A DNA stretch of 64,000 nucleotides, from the NCBI GenBank assembly GCA_014871385.1, contig CM026426.1:73646303-73710302 (forward strand), given 5' to 3'. Positions within the stretch are counted from its first letter, which is position 1, and the number at the start of each line of letters is the position of its first letter. The position numbers were made by a program, and so were the translations under genes. Below are positions 23,044 to 36,000 of the stretch, piece after piece. This stretch comes from Ceratodon purpureus (taxonomy: Eukaryota > Streptophyta > Bryopsida > Pseudoditrichales > Ditrichaceae). Below the pieces are notes generated by a model. The model made no database searches and was not told the origin of the DNA. It saw only the letters and a list, made by a program, of their open reading frames with translations.

Positions 23044-24468
23044 CTTGGCCGAAACAGAAACGAAAGCAAGAAGAAAACGAGGGCGTAGAAGCAGAGGTCG
23101 AGAGAACTTAAGGTGGGGGGAGCTCGAACTGGAACGACAAAGCAGCGCAAAGGCAAACTGAAGAAGGAGTTGGCTGTAAACAAGGTGCATACCTTGTGTT
23201 TTGGAAGAAAAACCAGAAGAGACGATGGAGAAGACGGCTGCGATTAGACTGTCAGCCGTCAAAATCAGACCTGTCAGCCCACCATGCTCGATGGTTGATG
23301 ATGGGGATTAGGGATAAGTCCCCTCAAATCACTTCCTGCTTGTAAAATGGTGATTAGGGAGAGTAGATCAGTAATCATACCTGGACGACCTAAGGTGTTC
23401 ATGATGGAGTGAGCTGAGCTGACAGCATGAGGTCAGAGTCATAGGAGTTGACATTCACCTGTCTCCAACAGCCCCCATCATCCTGAATACATGGAAGAAA
23501 AATTAATAATTTTAGTGTGGTTCCGAGAGATAGTGTGACCGAATTAGACAAAATGCGCTCTTTCTGAGAATTAGAAGAGCAGAATGGTACCTTGTACAGT
23601 GGGCCGAGATGATTGCATCCGAAAATGGAAAAAAGTAACCAAGATATGGAGTATCACTAAACGCAATGGAATTTGAGTCAGTAATTGGTGGAAGTTTCTC
23701 ATTTAATGCATAAACAGAGCGGTTCACAACAGTTCATGGAAAGAATGTTATCCTAAAAATAACATCAAAGTGGAAGGAATCTGAAAACGTACCTGAAATG
23801 TCGTGAGCAATCGCTGAGGTACGTCAGAGAATGTTCAAGCCCCACATAATGCACCCACGGGATCTTAGCCTGCAGTTCAAGCAGAACATGTTACAACCCA
23901 GACAGTATCAGAATACATCAGATGCGTCAAAGTTTCAATGCGAAAAAATAAAATATTTACAGAACCATTTCTGCAAAGAGAGGAATTTCTAGGGACCATA
24001 CTCATGTGCATACCATTGACGGGTTTGCAGATCCTTGTAACCACATCAATAAAAATAGCCGTGACAAAATATTTAAACTGCACTTACCTGAAAATGAGCT
24101 GCAACCACCTCATTGACTTGAAAGGATAAATGGCGACCGAGTGAAGCAAAAATGAACTTCCGCTGCATACACCAGCAAGACAAAAATCAGTGGAACAGGA
24201 AATATTCAGGATGAAAATGTAAGTGATACTTAACCGACAGCATAATAAATATTTTTCAGAGTGTCCACTTTGTATGCATTAATTAAATCTATCAAACTTC
24301 CAACTATCTAACCAAAACTGAATCTCAAAGTGAACACAATTATGACCACATAAGTTAGCTACATAATTTGCAACATCAAGATGCACATACCTGCGATTGA
24401 GAGCACCTGAATCCAGCGCCACCACCGATATACATAGAGGTAGCTAAGACGATCCCCACACATTACAA
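23044..24468. other. Intergenic between F-box-like ORF and transposase
   Basis: AT-rich with several acceptor-like and donor-like sequences on the minus strand (CAG-GTA). It could contain introns of a leftward gene, but I cannot assign exons. Confidence 0.35.
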
Positions 24469-27400
24469 TCATGCAACAAACTCGTCTAAAACAATTCTGT
24501 CGTTCTCTTCTAAACTATAAATGTTGGTTCTATTGTTGAATGACAGGGCAACGGTGGAAATTACGCCATCCAGATCAATCCATTGCGTGTCTGTTGCATC
24601 ATACTTAAATTTATTTCTACCAGGTGCTCGTTTGAACCAATTCAGCAAAAGTTCCACGGTAGGGCCAGAACTCACCTTCTTACCTGGTGAGTTTCGATTA
24701 AGCAGGTCAGTTGGATACCGACACAAGCCCCATTTAGTCCCCATTTTTCTGCGTATTTTCTGGACACGACCTAGCCACCACAACCCTACATCTGCACCCC
24801 CTGATACATTACATGGAGCACCAAGCCGAGCTCCCGACCCTTTCTTCCTCCTCTGGGCAGCCTTTACAGCAGATCCAATGTCGAGGTCTGATGGCTGCAT
24901 AAAAAGAACCCCGCAGTCACTACCGAGCTCTATAAGACAGGTACTGGTAGAACTAGCTGCAGACAAGTAATCCTCGGCGTTGTTGAAGTACACAGAATTT
25001 TTGATTCTAGTCAGACGGTCCTTTGAGAGGAACGGGTTACCGTTCAATTCAGACACCAATGTCAACTTGAAAATTGTTTTCCCCATGTACTCCACAACGG
25101 GGAGGATATTGCCAACGACTGGCTCGGTTCCTTGACAGTCCTCCGGGAAATTCTCAACCGAATCCAGCATGTCGGAGATTGCGTCTCTACACTCGTATTC
25201 AGCAACGACAGTAGGGTCTAAGCCATCCTCGAATACTGAATCTTCCAGAACTATCCCATCATTGGATTGATGTTCGAAGGATTCAGAATCTACCTGATCT
25301 GACTCCATCATCGTCTCACGTAAGACCTCAGCATCACCGTCTTCGCCCGGGGTCGGCTTATCAGGTGCGATATAGGACCAGTGTTAAGGGTCAGAACACT
25401 CATGCAGCCAAGGCTGCTGAAACCAGCTCTTATTTCGGGCGTACGTAGAACGGGCCATGTTCAAACTGTTTAGCATACCCTGGGCCGCCTTAAATCCCTC
25501 TTTTAGGGCAATGACGAATTCTTTGTCTGTAGCCAGTTCAGAATAGTCTGAGAGATCAGCCGGTAACTCCCCAGATGCCAGCGGGTGGATTTCGCTCCAG
25601 ACATTTCGCTGTTTGTTGTGTGCACGATCAAACTGCAAGCCATTCTTCCTATACTCCATGGCTGCCAACTTAGTCACCGTGTTAGCGCACCGAAGGAGTT
25701 CATGCCCAGTTCATACGCCCTTTCCATTCCCTGCATCCCCCCAACCTTACTAAAGAAAATTTCACATGAATCAGAACCGATAAGGTGGAAGGGAACAAGT
25801 AGATGGTCATATGCGTCCTTAAACAATTTTATCAAGAGCACGACAAAATGGCAAGACAGTTGGACGTCCAAGAAACATTGGTTCGAGACAAAGCACTCCT
25901 GTACCGTGAGTGTCTTATTGTTACCACCTACGGAATGGTCACCGTGTTTAAACCAGAGCTTCCATAAGCGGAAAAAAAAAGAAACCTTCCCGGCTAGAAC
26001 AACCCGCTCTCTCAGAGTCAAAGACAGAGACAAGAATATGTCAACATAATCTGCACATATTTGCAAATACATCTCCGTTCCGAGCGTTCTCTCCTGATGG
26101 GCGTCTCGGCTGCTCCTCAGCAACTGCAGACAGCTTCTAGCCTTTGCGGCACAAATTCTTTGAGCACTACCCCAGTTTTGACGATCAGTTCTCTGCACAT
26201 CTTCTTTTCAAAGACCGTGTTGATCTAGAGTGAATTTTTGGTACACTTGTCCGAGGTGGTCTAAGAAGCAAACATCAGCCCCCAGCTGCAGGGTTTTAAC
26301 GTCACTGTCCAAGGGGTTAATTAATTTTTTTCCATTATAAATAAAATCTTGATCATGCAAGCCCCTTACTTTGTTTTCCCCCAACCACTCAGCAGTTAGG
26401 CCCCACCCTTCCCACGGTATTTCATACCTTGTTCCCACCTTGCTGAAATAATCGGCCAGCATTAATTGCCGCCTTCTTGAGTCTCCATCAGATGCGTGCC
26501 CCACGATGGGTCCGACTGCACCTGCACATGAATCCTCCCACAACTTGTCTATACAATCCCACTGTCTTCTGACCCATCCCGAATCAAAGCAGTTACAAGT
26601 ACACCACACAACCAACACGAGTCTGGGTAATAACAAATGCAATGGATTGACCATTATGACCCTAGCGAAACTCCCCTTCTTGTTGAAACGAAATGCATCT
26701 ACGATTGACTCATAGCCTACTGCACCCTCCCCTACGACTGTTGTAAAGGAAGAAATACAGCAATGACCTTCATTCGGCCTACAGAATCCTACTAAACAAT
26801 CAGTCTTAGCTTCCCACAAAATCCTCGTCTTCACTTTAGTTTCGTCTTCAGCTAAAATCACTGGAACAGGTCCCGTAATTCCATGCGCTTCCTTTGCCTC
26901 CCTGTAAATGTTAGCAACTTCAGAAAAAATGGAAAGATGTTCACCTGCAATGAAGTGAACTCCCTTCTTATTTTCTCGTTTAATACTACAATACGATGGT
27001 CCCGCAAAATTCAGTGCGAAAGGTCACACATACGTCTACCACCATAAATCTTCATAGCCTAAGAGAAAAATTTTGTATTCTGCGAAAATCTGTGACCTTG
27101 CCACACCCGGTTTAGATTCGTGGCAATGTCTCTTAGGAAGTCCCAGAGCGCGGGTTTTCCACCAAATGCATTAGTTCAGTGGGCAGCCAAGATGTTGTTA
27201 CAAAAAGAAAGCACATCTTTACGATTAAAATTCTCTACAGCAAACAGTTTCAGACCACGCTGGTACATTTTCAGCTGAGCCACCTTGGACTTCATCTGCC
27301 AATGCAGCGCCCTCTCTTCTCTAAACCGCCTTGCTAATACTCGACTATGACTTCCTAACTCTTGCGGTGATAAGTAATCAATTCGACAGCCCAACCTGCT

Positions 27401-28945
27401 ATTTCTGGATCCTTGTTTCACTACAGCTCGTCCTTCTCTAATCACTCTAAGTCTAAAATCCGTTTCATTCACAATACTAGCACAGTAAGCGCAGGTGAAA
27501 TTACCTAAGGCCTCACTTGTACTAGATAGACGGTTACATAATACATGTCTGAAGCATCCGTGAACAATGCAAGAGACATCACCATACACGAACTCCCCAG
27601 TAGTAGTCGGCTCAGCTGCCCAACAGGACCCCAGCTCAGGATCCTCGAACAACCCGCAAACCTTGTACACCTTACCCCCGTAAGAGACAGTCCCCTTCCG
27701 ATACCCCCAACAAAGCAATGACAACAAAGAATACTCCTTACCTGCTTGATCTGTGTTGATAGACCCCGAGGATTGAGAAGACGCATTTCTGAACCAACCA
27801 TGCAGGTCTGGTTGGTTGCCAACTGTGGCTCTAGACCTCGAAGATGGACGGCCCCTTTTACCACTCTCAGTCCTTGACACGGATGAGTTCTTTGATGAGT
27901 CGGACTTGGCCTCCAAGCATTTCGTGTGAGTGAACCCGTGGAGATGGTTCTCCAAGTTCACCCGGAGGTTCTTCTTTGGAGGGCACAGGAGTAGCAGCTC
28001 CCCGTCAACCTTACACCGCACCTTGTACCAGAAGCTTTTCAGCTCTGTCAAACCAACGTCACCGACTACTGTGAAGGGAGGATCGTCCACGGAAACCTCA
28101 TCGTTTACTGCCTTCAATATACTCAGACTTTCTTCAACAAGCCTCTTATGGTCCGCAGCAATATAGATTACAGGTTTGCCTTTCTTCCCCTCCTTCGGAT
28201 GATCATTAAACTTCACTTTCTTCCTTAGACACCACTGTTTGATGTGGAGAGTCGAATGAAGATGCGACTTTTTAAAATTAGCAAACAAGTTTGCTACGAC
28301 AGATTTGGAGTGATCTCCTGTAGCTCCACCAAACTCCTTGTTGCATTCGCAGCAATGAATCTTTACCACCCCAACACCGTTCAGATTGTAGGTTTTTAGG
28401 TGCCAATCGTGGTCGGCCATGTCCAAGTTCTCGAGATCCTTCTTCAACTTCAAGACTGCTGCATTGTATTTCTGCATCACCTCATCAGATAAGAGTGTCA
28501 AAGTCAGGTGATTAGGCACCTCGGCCTCCACTTCAAGCTCCACAGCGGTGGCGTCTTCAGTCTCCCCACCGACATCGCATCCCAATTCTTCTGTCCACTG
28601 GTTCGGGAAATCCGTGCTCGGGTTGTGCTGAAATTCGTTGCTTGCATTGTCCTCCACGACATCTAACCGCCGTCGCTTGAACTGCCCAACGTTAACATCG
28701 TCCTCCATTGGAATCACGTAGATCCGCTCTGTGACGGGGTTCAGCTCCTCAAACTTCAGGCGGATTCTACATTGATCCTCTAGATTCCAGAACTGAAATT
28801 CCCAATCCAAACACCCGAGCCTCTCCAACTTCACCCTCAAGTCTCGATATGTTTCACCAACCTGACACACAATTGGGCTGACCAATTCGGGCCTCAAATT
28901 CTCATCAGCCACAGAGTACAACTTGACCTTGTAATTAGAAGCCAT
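24469..28945 (-). pseudogene. P-element/THAP9-like transposase, long, decayed
   Basis: One leftward gene starts at MASNYKVKLY (28945). Its frame continues past TGA 27176-27178, TAG 27059-27061 and TGA 27011-27013, a frameshift near 26990, TGA 26208-26210, a one-base loss near 25677 and TAA 25384-25386, ending at 24469. The N-terminal half has an acidic linker and two zinc-binding clusters (HCCECNKEFGG; CIVHGCFRHVLCNR with CAYC). The core has ILAEDETKVKTRI, GHASDGDSRRRQLM and LHDQDFIYNGKKLINPLD, which parallel the D, D and H-x2-K-N segments of P-element/THAP9-type transposases. Next comes a conserved block (RQNWGSAQRIC; DVQLSCHFVVLLIKLFK). The N-terminal half is GC-richer than the flanks. Family by motif order; the breaks are seen directly. 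Confidence 0.6.
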
Positions 28946-29810
28946 AACAAAAGCAAGAAAGAACTGAAACCCTAATTAAGCAATGAAACCATGAACGATC
29001 TAAACCCAAAATGTGTCCACGCTTCCGCTTAGAGCGCTGTGAAGTCCGATCCGAAACCAAACCCCTGCCACCCAAAAGCACCCACATCGGCGATGTTAGG
29101 AAGGTACCCAATTAAAACCCAATTAAACCATTCAACCTACAAACAAACCGCAAAAAACCGCAGGCACTCAAAGAACCCGAAATTTGTTATTCACCTGAAT
29201 CACTGTCGCCCACCTTAAGCGCAAGAACCCACAACCAGCATCACAACATGAACATCGCATCCAGTCCCCACCTCAAACGCGAACATCCACATTCACGAGC
29301 ATCGCAGTAAACCCTAAACTCAGCAAACAAAAAGATGATAATCGGAAATTCGCAAAATGCAAGTGGAAGCCCAAGAATTCTCCCAGCCTCACTGCAAAAC
29401 CTAACGCCGCAAATTCAATCCAACGGGCCAGCCTCATCACCCTGCAGCCGTTGATCTCAATTCTCATCGACGGCCCTTGTTGGGGAATCTATCATTCAAC
29501 AGCTTACCAAGAACTGGCGCGTGATGATTTTTTTTGAAATTCAAGAGTGACCAGCCGTTGCCCTTTAAAAAAAAACGTGGCAAACGTATGATCTTCATAA
29601 TATCCATAATTTGTCATCATTTTTTTATGAAGTGGGGGGTATATTATAATTAACTTAACTCTAATATGACCACATTACCTACACATTATATTACTTATAA
29701 TGCCCCGAAACACTTTCTATGCACTCTAAGGTAGAAGTAAAAATTTTCTAATTTTTATTCATGATGAATTTAAGGCACCCTATATTTGTTCTCACATATA
29801 TGTCTACTTT
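28946..29810. other. 5' flank of transposase; no gene
   Basis: Pyrimidine-rich leader with AAACCCTAA-type motifs, then AT-rich DNA with a C-tract at 29823-29830 just inside the next ORF. No coding signal. Confidence 0.4.
28967..28975. promoter_or_regulatory. Telobox in the transposase leader
   Basis: AAACCCTAA lies 21 nt upstream of the transposase ATG. Teloboxes near plant gene starts bind telobox/TRB-type factors; the role here is only an inference. Confidence 0.3.
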
Positions 29811-30371
29811 TTACGCCCAGTGACCCCCCCCGAGAGTGTTTGCAACATTCTTATAAGGGGAATCATCAACCAAGAGAGTGTTAATTGAAGACGCCCCCGT
29901 CCCCTTCAGCCCGTCATTGAGGTCGAAGAGGGTCTGGAGTCTCTTCAAATAAAACTCCCTACCAGCCTTATGTACGCAAGTCTCGCAGAAACTCTGGTTG
30001 AACTTGTAGCGCACTTCAGCATCTACACGAGGACAGCGCTGCTGCAACACTTTCCACAGTATCTCGAACCTCTTTTCCTGAACGCAGCTCCAGAACACCA
30101 CCTCGAAATTGTCCAAGCAGAACTCTAGGAACTTCTCTAAACCCGGTCTAGTTTTATTGTTCCACCTAGTGCCACTCTTCGTCTGGACTAATAGGAGGCC
30201 GTTAATATCCAAAACCAGAAAGTACTTGAGCACTGGATCGTGTACATGAGTACTAGCCTGTTCCGGGGCTATTTGAAATGCATTCAGAGGTGGAGGACCC
30301 TGCTCCAGAACTGCACTGGGTCTGTCTTCGCGAAGTTTTCCATAGACTTCCTTGTCCGCGGACTCTGGAGT
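29811..30371 (-). pseudogene. FCP1-like phosphatase relative, copy F3
   Basis: The open leftward frame from TPESADKEVYGK reaches KYFLVLDINGLLLVQ, KTRPGLEKFLEFC, FEVVFWSCVQEKR and NTLLVDDSPYKNV, the FCP1/NIF domain in order. The catalytic motif reads D-I-N-G instead of D-L-D-G: the nucleophile Asp remains but the acid/base Asp is Asn. After the VDDSP motif the frame ends in GGGHWA at a C8 run (29823-29830), where copy F2 continues with a conserved AVHPNSF, so a homopolymer indel truncated it. It lies directly downstream of methyltransferase-like gene B on the same strand and could have been one of its exons. Confidence 0.6.
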
Positions 30372-30415
30372 GATAGCAAACGAAGCAGAAGAAAAATGTG
30401 ACGGTTAGGACGACG

Positions 30416-30432
30416 GTCGGCGGACAGCCGAC
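30416..30432. repeat. H2 hairpin between F3 and gene B
   Basis: GTCGGC-GGACA-GCCGAC. Confidence 0.85.
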
Positions 30433-31000
30433 TTCCAAGAAACATTATTTGGAGAAAGGGAGAGCGTACAACTTGGCATTTACCGATAATTTATTTATAT
30501 TTGGCAGTACAAATATCTAACACAATCCTAGCGCCGGAACACTACACTAATTTATCAATGCAGGCATTTAAAAGATGGACTGGGCCACCGCCAGATTTAC
30601 TGACCTCCACCTTTGTGCTTCTTCGACCTAGGCTCCCGTTTGGATGCCCGCAAAGGTGACAGAACGTCCTCTGAAGCGTCCACATTCTTGGGACTCATGT
30701 GCTGTTCCCCAGATGTGCCCTTCTTGGAGGAAGTCTTTTTAGAAGCAGCCTTCCATTTGCCCTTCCCAGAAGACTCCTCCCCTTCCTGAACCCCTGAGGA
30801 ATCGCCGGATACGTTACCCACAAGAGAGGAAGCCTGAGCAGTACCATCGGTCTTACTTCTCTTTGCTGCTTGTGTCTTGCCCAGAGGGTTCTCATCTGGG
30901 CTAATCATCCGAGTTGCGCCCTTCACACCCTGAGTGATGAATGCGATTGACTTCCCTGTCAACTTGGACTTGGCAGTGGGGTTAGATGAGGTTTGCTCGT

Positions 31001-31027
31001 CTGCCGTCGGCTGCCCGCCGACGGCAG
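31001..31027. repeat. H2 hairpin with 11-bp stem, inside gene B coding tail
   Basis: CTGCCGTCGGC, loop TGCCC, GCCGACGGCAG. It is in frame in the gene B tail and encodes AAVGGQPTAD on the minus strand. This is the longest perfect H2 stem seen. Confidence 0.9.
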
Positions 31028-31863
31028 CAAGAGGAAGATGCCCTTCAATGCTCACTGCAGGCTCGCGGGTTGGTTTATGGACACGGACAACCAGTTCTTG
31101 GTCAGGCCTCAATGCTAGAGGAACCCGCATCTTTTTTGGAGGCCCCGCCTGGTCTAGGTCAAGTACTGGCTCGGCGAGAGGAGTCTCCAGCTCTTGAAAT
31201 GTAGGAGAAATAATACCGAAGCCGAGGGAGTCAGTTCCTTGCTCCCTTGTAACTTGCGACAGCGGTGGGTTTACGTAACGAGGATTCGAATCCTCGAGTG
31301 GTACCACGTCGGGTTCTGGTTCATAGTCTAAGTCCTCCGTGTATCTCTCCTCTACCTCTGCATCTCTAGTTGGAATGCGAGCTTCAGCTTGGTCGTTGTC
31401 GGGTCTTGCCTGTTCCTCAGCATCTCTAGTTGGAAGGTAAGCATCACCTTCAACGTCAGGGTCGGGTACATTTGGTGTGTCCCTCTCGTCATCGTCGGAG
31501 TCTTGAATATTCAGTGAAGGAACCCCTACAGTCTTCCCTGAACCCATCCATCCACCCTTCCCGACCAAATGGGCCTCCTCCGCATTCACACCCAAGTCGG
31601 CAGGCGTGAGAGTGCAAGTCCTGGCTCTAGCAGAGGCGAGACCGACGGCCCGGCCCTAGACTGCGTGTTCTGAACTGGAGCTTCGAGGGGCACGTTATAA
31701 ACGCCTGGAATGAACGTCATATTCCGAACTTGACAGTGCGCTTGGAATCTCTCTTCCTCGGTACGCACGATCTCAATTACAGTCAAATGGTTTTTCTGCA
31801 GAAGAACAAGACGAAACGGTTAAGGAAATCTTGTATTCAAGAAACACGAAGGATGCAATGAGC

Positions 31864-31880
31864 GTCGGCTGTCAGCCGAC
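31864..31880. repeat. H2 hairpin in gene B intron 2
   Basis: GTCGGC-TGTCA-GCCGAC, between exons 2 and 3. Confidence 0.85.
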
Positions 31881-33313
31881 GATCAGTGAGCAAACAGCGA
31901 AGGCACTAGAAGAGACAACAGTGACTTACCAGAGCGAGGGCCGTGACGTTCCCACCTCCCCAGCAATTGATCACCCGAACGTCGTCTAACTGCATCGCTT
32001 TCTCCAGAAGAGATTGGAGGTAAGAGTAACTAGCGTGGCAGTCTCTATTAGACCAATCCTCCCCAAGAGCGTCTTCTCCTTCGTCCACGTAGGGAGGAAC
32101 CGGCTGTTTCAAACCAGTGAAGTCCGAGAAGGTATTCCATGCATCCCCGGGCGTTGTTTTCGGATACATAACGGACACATGAACATTGGGCCTAGAGTCA
32201 ATGAGATAACTCCTTTGAAACCCGGCGGAACTATCGGGGAAGTATTGCATAGTATGCACCGTCCACAAAATACCCGTCAGCCTTGACACGCCTTGAAGAT
32301 TGAAATTGGACTCAGCATCGAGTAGCCACAAGGATGGGGTGACAAGCTTATTCACCTTAGTTGTTTCTCCCTCCCCACCCACCTCAATGACCTGCTCCTC
32401 CACCTCACGGTGAATCCTCTCAGCAACGCTTAGAATGTCTCTTTGTCGCAAGTTCGGCATCTCCTTTCCCGCTGTATCGTAGCCAAAGACTACGAACAGC
32501 TCATACTACGCCTTGTCGAAGGAGAATGCTGTGCAAACGTTAAGAGTTGTGCACACTTCACCCAAGTCCTGTGCAATCAGGGCATCGAATTGTACAGACG
32601 ACTGCGAAGACTGGTCCACATCCGACTTCCTGAACTTCTGCACAATGTCCTTGAAGAATTCGGGTGTTGCCCCGTGCGACTGCGTGAGCGGATGATTTCG
32701 TCCCTTAAGCCACTCCTTCCCCTCAGGACTATCTTCCAAGTCAGCCCGAATATTACTAATCATCGTATCATTGAACCCCTTCTCGACTTGAAGGGAATTC
32801 CAGTCATCCAAGCTCCACTCAATATGCTTCCCAGTCCCTGGTTTCTTAAGTGCGAAGCCCCTGTAAATGCACATAAGCTCGTTTCGGACAACATACTCGT
32901 ATTTCACATGCTTACACCAATACTCCAATGATGTTCCATCCCGTTGAACCACCTCTTTCCCAGTGACCTTGACGTACACTTTAAGGTCCAGAATTTCCTT
33001 GGCCAGCCTCTTGCATTCGTGGTTCCGAAGAGCGATCACCCACTGCATGTCGTTGAGCGTTACGTCCCGGCGGGCTCGCTTTAGGGGAAATCCTAGTTTT
33101 AAACCGTCCTCCCCAATGATCCTCCCCTCCTCTCAGGCGTTGAAGATCAGTTGCCACTCGTTGTATGCTTCGTCAGATACAAAGACTATGGGCAGCTTGA
33201 TGGTTTGGGCCATAGAGGACTTTCCGAGAATCAAACTGAGGTACTCCTGCAAGGAAGAAGAAAATGAAATCGATAATTCAATCTCACTTCTACAATACGG
33301 AAAACCACCTGAG

Positions 33314-33330
33314 CGTCGGCGGGCCGCCGA
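33314..33330. repeat. H2 hairpin in gene B intron 1
   Basis: GTCGGC-GGGCC-GCCGAC, between exons 1 and 2. Confidence 0.85.
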
Positions 33331-34778
33331 CGACTTTCAACTACATGTAAACAACAGGAAAAGAGGAAGATGTGACTTACCTTCCATGGGTTGAAGTCAG
33401 CTTTCTTGTCGATCCTCTCCCTCTCGATCCATTTGGCGCGCATCTTCTCCAGCTGGGACCTAAAACTTACTTCGGCGACTTTATCCTTCACCTCGATGTT
33501 TAATGCGTTAGAGACCTTAATGAGGGTATCCTCGTCATCAAACCATACACGAATGATATCGTGGTTAAGGTAATATAGCCGCATAGGAGAGTCCAGTGGT
33601 TCCTTCTCTCCCAGTTCTCGACAAGCCTCGAACGTGTGCTGGACCACAATTATGTACCAGTGGATTTTCTCATCTTCATACCAAGGTACCTCCTTAAATG
33701 TGCCGTCACCCTTTGGTAAGTAATACTTGACAGTTAGGGCTGGCATAGGACTAAGAATTGCTTCCTTGCCTTTAAGCTTAATAATCTCGCCCGTCTCTGG
33801 ATCCTTTACTCTGGGGTCACCACTCAAAGGAAGGCAGTACAGCTTGGGCTTCTTCCGGATTGCTCCAAGTCCTTTGTAGAAAGGACTTATCTGATCCTGC
33901 CTCTTCCTGAATATCACTCTGTACTTAAATTTGTCGGGAGCTATGTGTATTCTGTCATATGGAATCTGCGAAGGAAGGGCACTTTGCTTGTTGGGGAAGC
34001 AGTGCCCAAGTCCCTCCTCCAACGTCTGGTACATAGCAAGGACGTTGGTGTCCTTTGTTTTGGAAGTGAGATTGTTTGCGAGCATGAGAGCTTCCGCCAC
34101 GGTCTGCTTTTTCTCTTCCTTCTTCCCACCTTTCTTCTGTCTCCCACCCTCGCCCTTAGCAGCCGCTGCCTTTTCCTTCTTCTTTCTCGATGACTCCCCT
34201 GTTGCATGTGTCTCTCCGGTCTCGGCGCTAACTGTACCAGTGCCCGCTTCTACAGCAGACTTGCGGCCGCCTCTTTTCTTCGGTGAAGGCTTTACCGAGC
34301 TCTTCGTCTTCTCTTCCGTCACTTTGTCTCCGAGCGTATTAATCACCTCGAGTATGTTGTCAGCGCCTACGATAGTGTTCTCGCCCCTGCCCCAAGGAGC
34401 CGCTTCCTGTATTTCCTTGGACCACAAGCTGTCCATGCAATTCTTAGCGGGAATTACAACCGCGAAGGAGTCCACTGGAGCCCCCTCCACCACAGGAACC
34501 GATGCAATCACCAAGCACACGTTGTCCTTATCCTTGCATTCTTTGGCTTCAATAATCTCGAATCTTGGTCCACCCGCCATTTGCTTCTGACCTATTTTGG
34601 TCACAAAGCCCACTGACGTGGGAGTGTCACGCCAAGTGATGCCCCACTCCGTTATCTTCGAATTAGCAAGGAATCTCACCCTCGGTTTCAAGCCCCGTGC
34701 AACTATTTCTCCTTCAGGATCAACAACCTTGTCACAGCGCCACCATAACCCATTTGGTTTTGCGGTGAGGTCGACCAT

Positions 34779-35876
34779 CGCCCTGCATAATCTGAATCAC
34801 AAGATTAGACCATCAGAGTCTCACTCCATTGGCGGACAGCTGACGAGGGGGATGGATACTCCCTCCCCATCGGCGGACAGTCGACGAGGAGGATGGACAC
34901 TCCCACCCCATCGGCGGACCGCAGACGGGGGGGACAAACCCAAATGAGAAAACAGAAACATGAATGACTCTAGAAGGGGTGGCGTTGGCGGACAGCCGAC
35001 GGGGGGGACAAACCCATGCGAGAAATCAGAAACATGAAGGACTCAAGAAGGGGTGGCGTCGGCGGACAGCCGACGGAACAACTTACCCACTCTCGGAGGC
35101 AACCATGTCGTCGGCGGATGGCCTTTCACCGTCGGTGGATGATCTGAGCACAGCAGCCGACGCGCGTTGGTGAAGGAGTCGACGCCCTGAACCGTAGCAG
35201 TTGAAGCAGGAAACCCTAGCAGCCGACGCGACCTCCACGGAGCGCTCAGAAGAGGACAAAAGAGAGCTGAAAAAGAGAAGGCTGGAAATGAGGAGGAAAT
35301 GTCGGGAGTGGCGGGTGTATACCCTGCAGACCCCCACCTCCCGAGACTGAATCGTCACGCCCGATGGGTCATGACGTATGGTTATGTACATACCATCCAT
35401 ACATGGATGGTCATCCCTAACATCCGTCCCATCACGCCACGTGGGATGTTGATGGGACGTGTTTTAATATTTTTTCAATCCGTCACCAAGTCATGATGGC
35501 GTGGGCATGTGAAGTGACAGCTGCTCCAATCGCCACGTTCAAATTCGTAATAATGAACTCACATTGTTCTGTGACGGCGTGGATATCTCGCCGCCATGAT
35601 GGGATCTTGATTTGTTCAAGGCGCGTAAAATTGAATTCGATTTTGGCGCCAATTTGTACTCCTGGGAATTCATAACTAACCCCCCGTCAGATGCGCATGC
35701 TTCATTCTATTTCTGTCATTGCACTTTTGATTCCCTCTGAGAGTGCTCCTCATGCACACGTTTCCTGAAAGGACCGATATTATTCTCGCATGTGCTTAAC
35801 TGTCGAGCACCTTCTGTTGCTGTTTCTGTTGTCTTCGTCTATCGTTTCTGATTGGACGGTTGAGAGGAGTCTCTGA
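34779..35876. promoter_or_regulatory. Shared upstream region of divergent gene B and DUF7869-like copy 2
   Basis: Gene B starts leftward at 34778 and DUF7869-like copy 2 starts rightward near 35877, so this 1.1-kb gap should hold both promoters. It contains the densest H2 cluster and GACGGGGGGGACAAACCC repeats. No motif order identifies core promoters. Confidence 0.4.
34828..35074. repeat. Tandem H2 cluster, five copies
   Basis: Copies at 34828, 34869, 34910, 34984 and 35058, spaced 41, 41, 74 and 74 bp, four with loop GGACA. The 74-bp units also share flanking sequence (AGAAACATGAA, GACTC, AGAAGGGGTGGCG), so whole units were duplicated. Confidence 0.85.
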
Positions 35877-36000
35877 TTGGACAGGTTAGAGGACACCATA
35901 CTGCTTTTCACGAAAGGTCCCCTGCAATTTATGTCGGCAGACGTGTCCGTCTTCGTCGGCGGATACTATTTCTGTGCACACTCCGAGTTGTACGATCTGC

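Larger units (their letters stand above)
30597..34778 (-). pseudogene. N6/N4-type methyltransferase-like gene B, multi-exon, decayed
   Basis: Leftward gene from MVDLTAKPNG. Exon 1 is 34778-33381 (donor GTAAGT), exon 2 is 33246-31930 (donor GTAAGT), exon 3 starts at 31795. Exon 2 contains TGA 33133-33135 and TAG 32506-32508, both explained by C-to-T changes from CGA and CAG. Across the exon 2/3 junction it reads DDVRVINCWGGGNVTALAL, then KNHLTVIEIVRTEEERF, the layout of the AdoMet-binding motif I and the following strand and helix in beta-class amino-methyltransferases (usual D-F-GSGTT then IE-E). The glycine pair is kept, the rest is diverged. Exon 1 has an unknown N-terminal domain, a Lys/Gly-rich NLS-like linker (KKKEKAAAAKGEG) and an unknown middle domain. 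The tail (31595-30597) is disordered and acidic and is in another frame from exon 3. Confidence 0.5.

Noticed and set aside
33931..34590. 219-codon rightward ORF opposite gene B exon 1
   Set aside because: Serine/phenylalanine-rich shadow of the Lys/Glu-rich coding strand; gene B has splice sites and domain-like sequence on the other strand.
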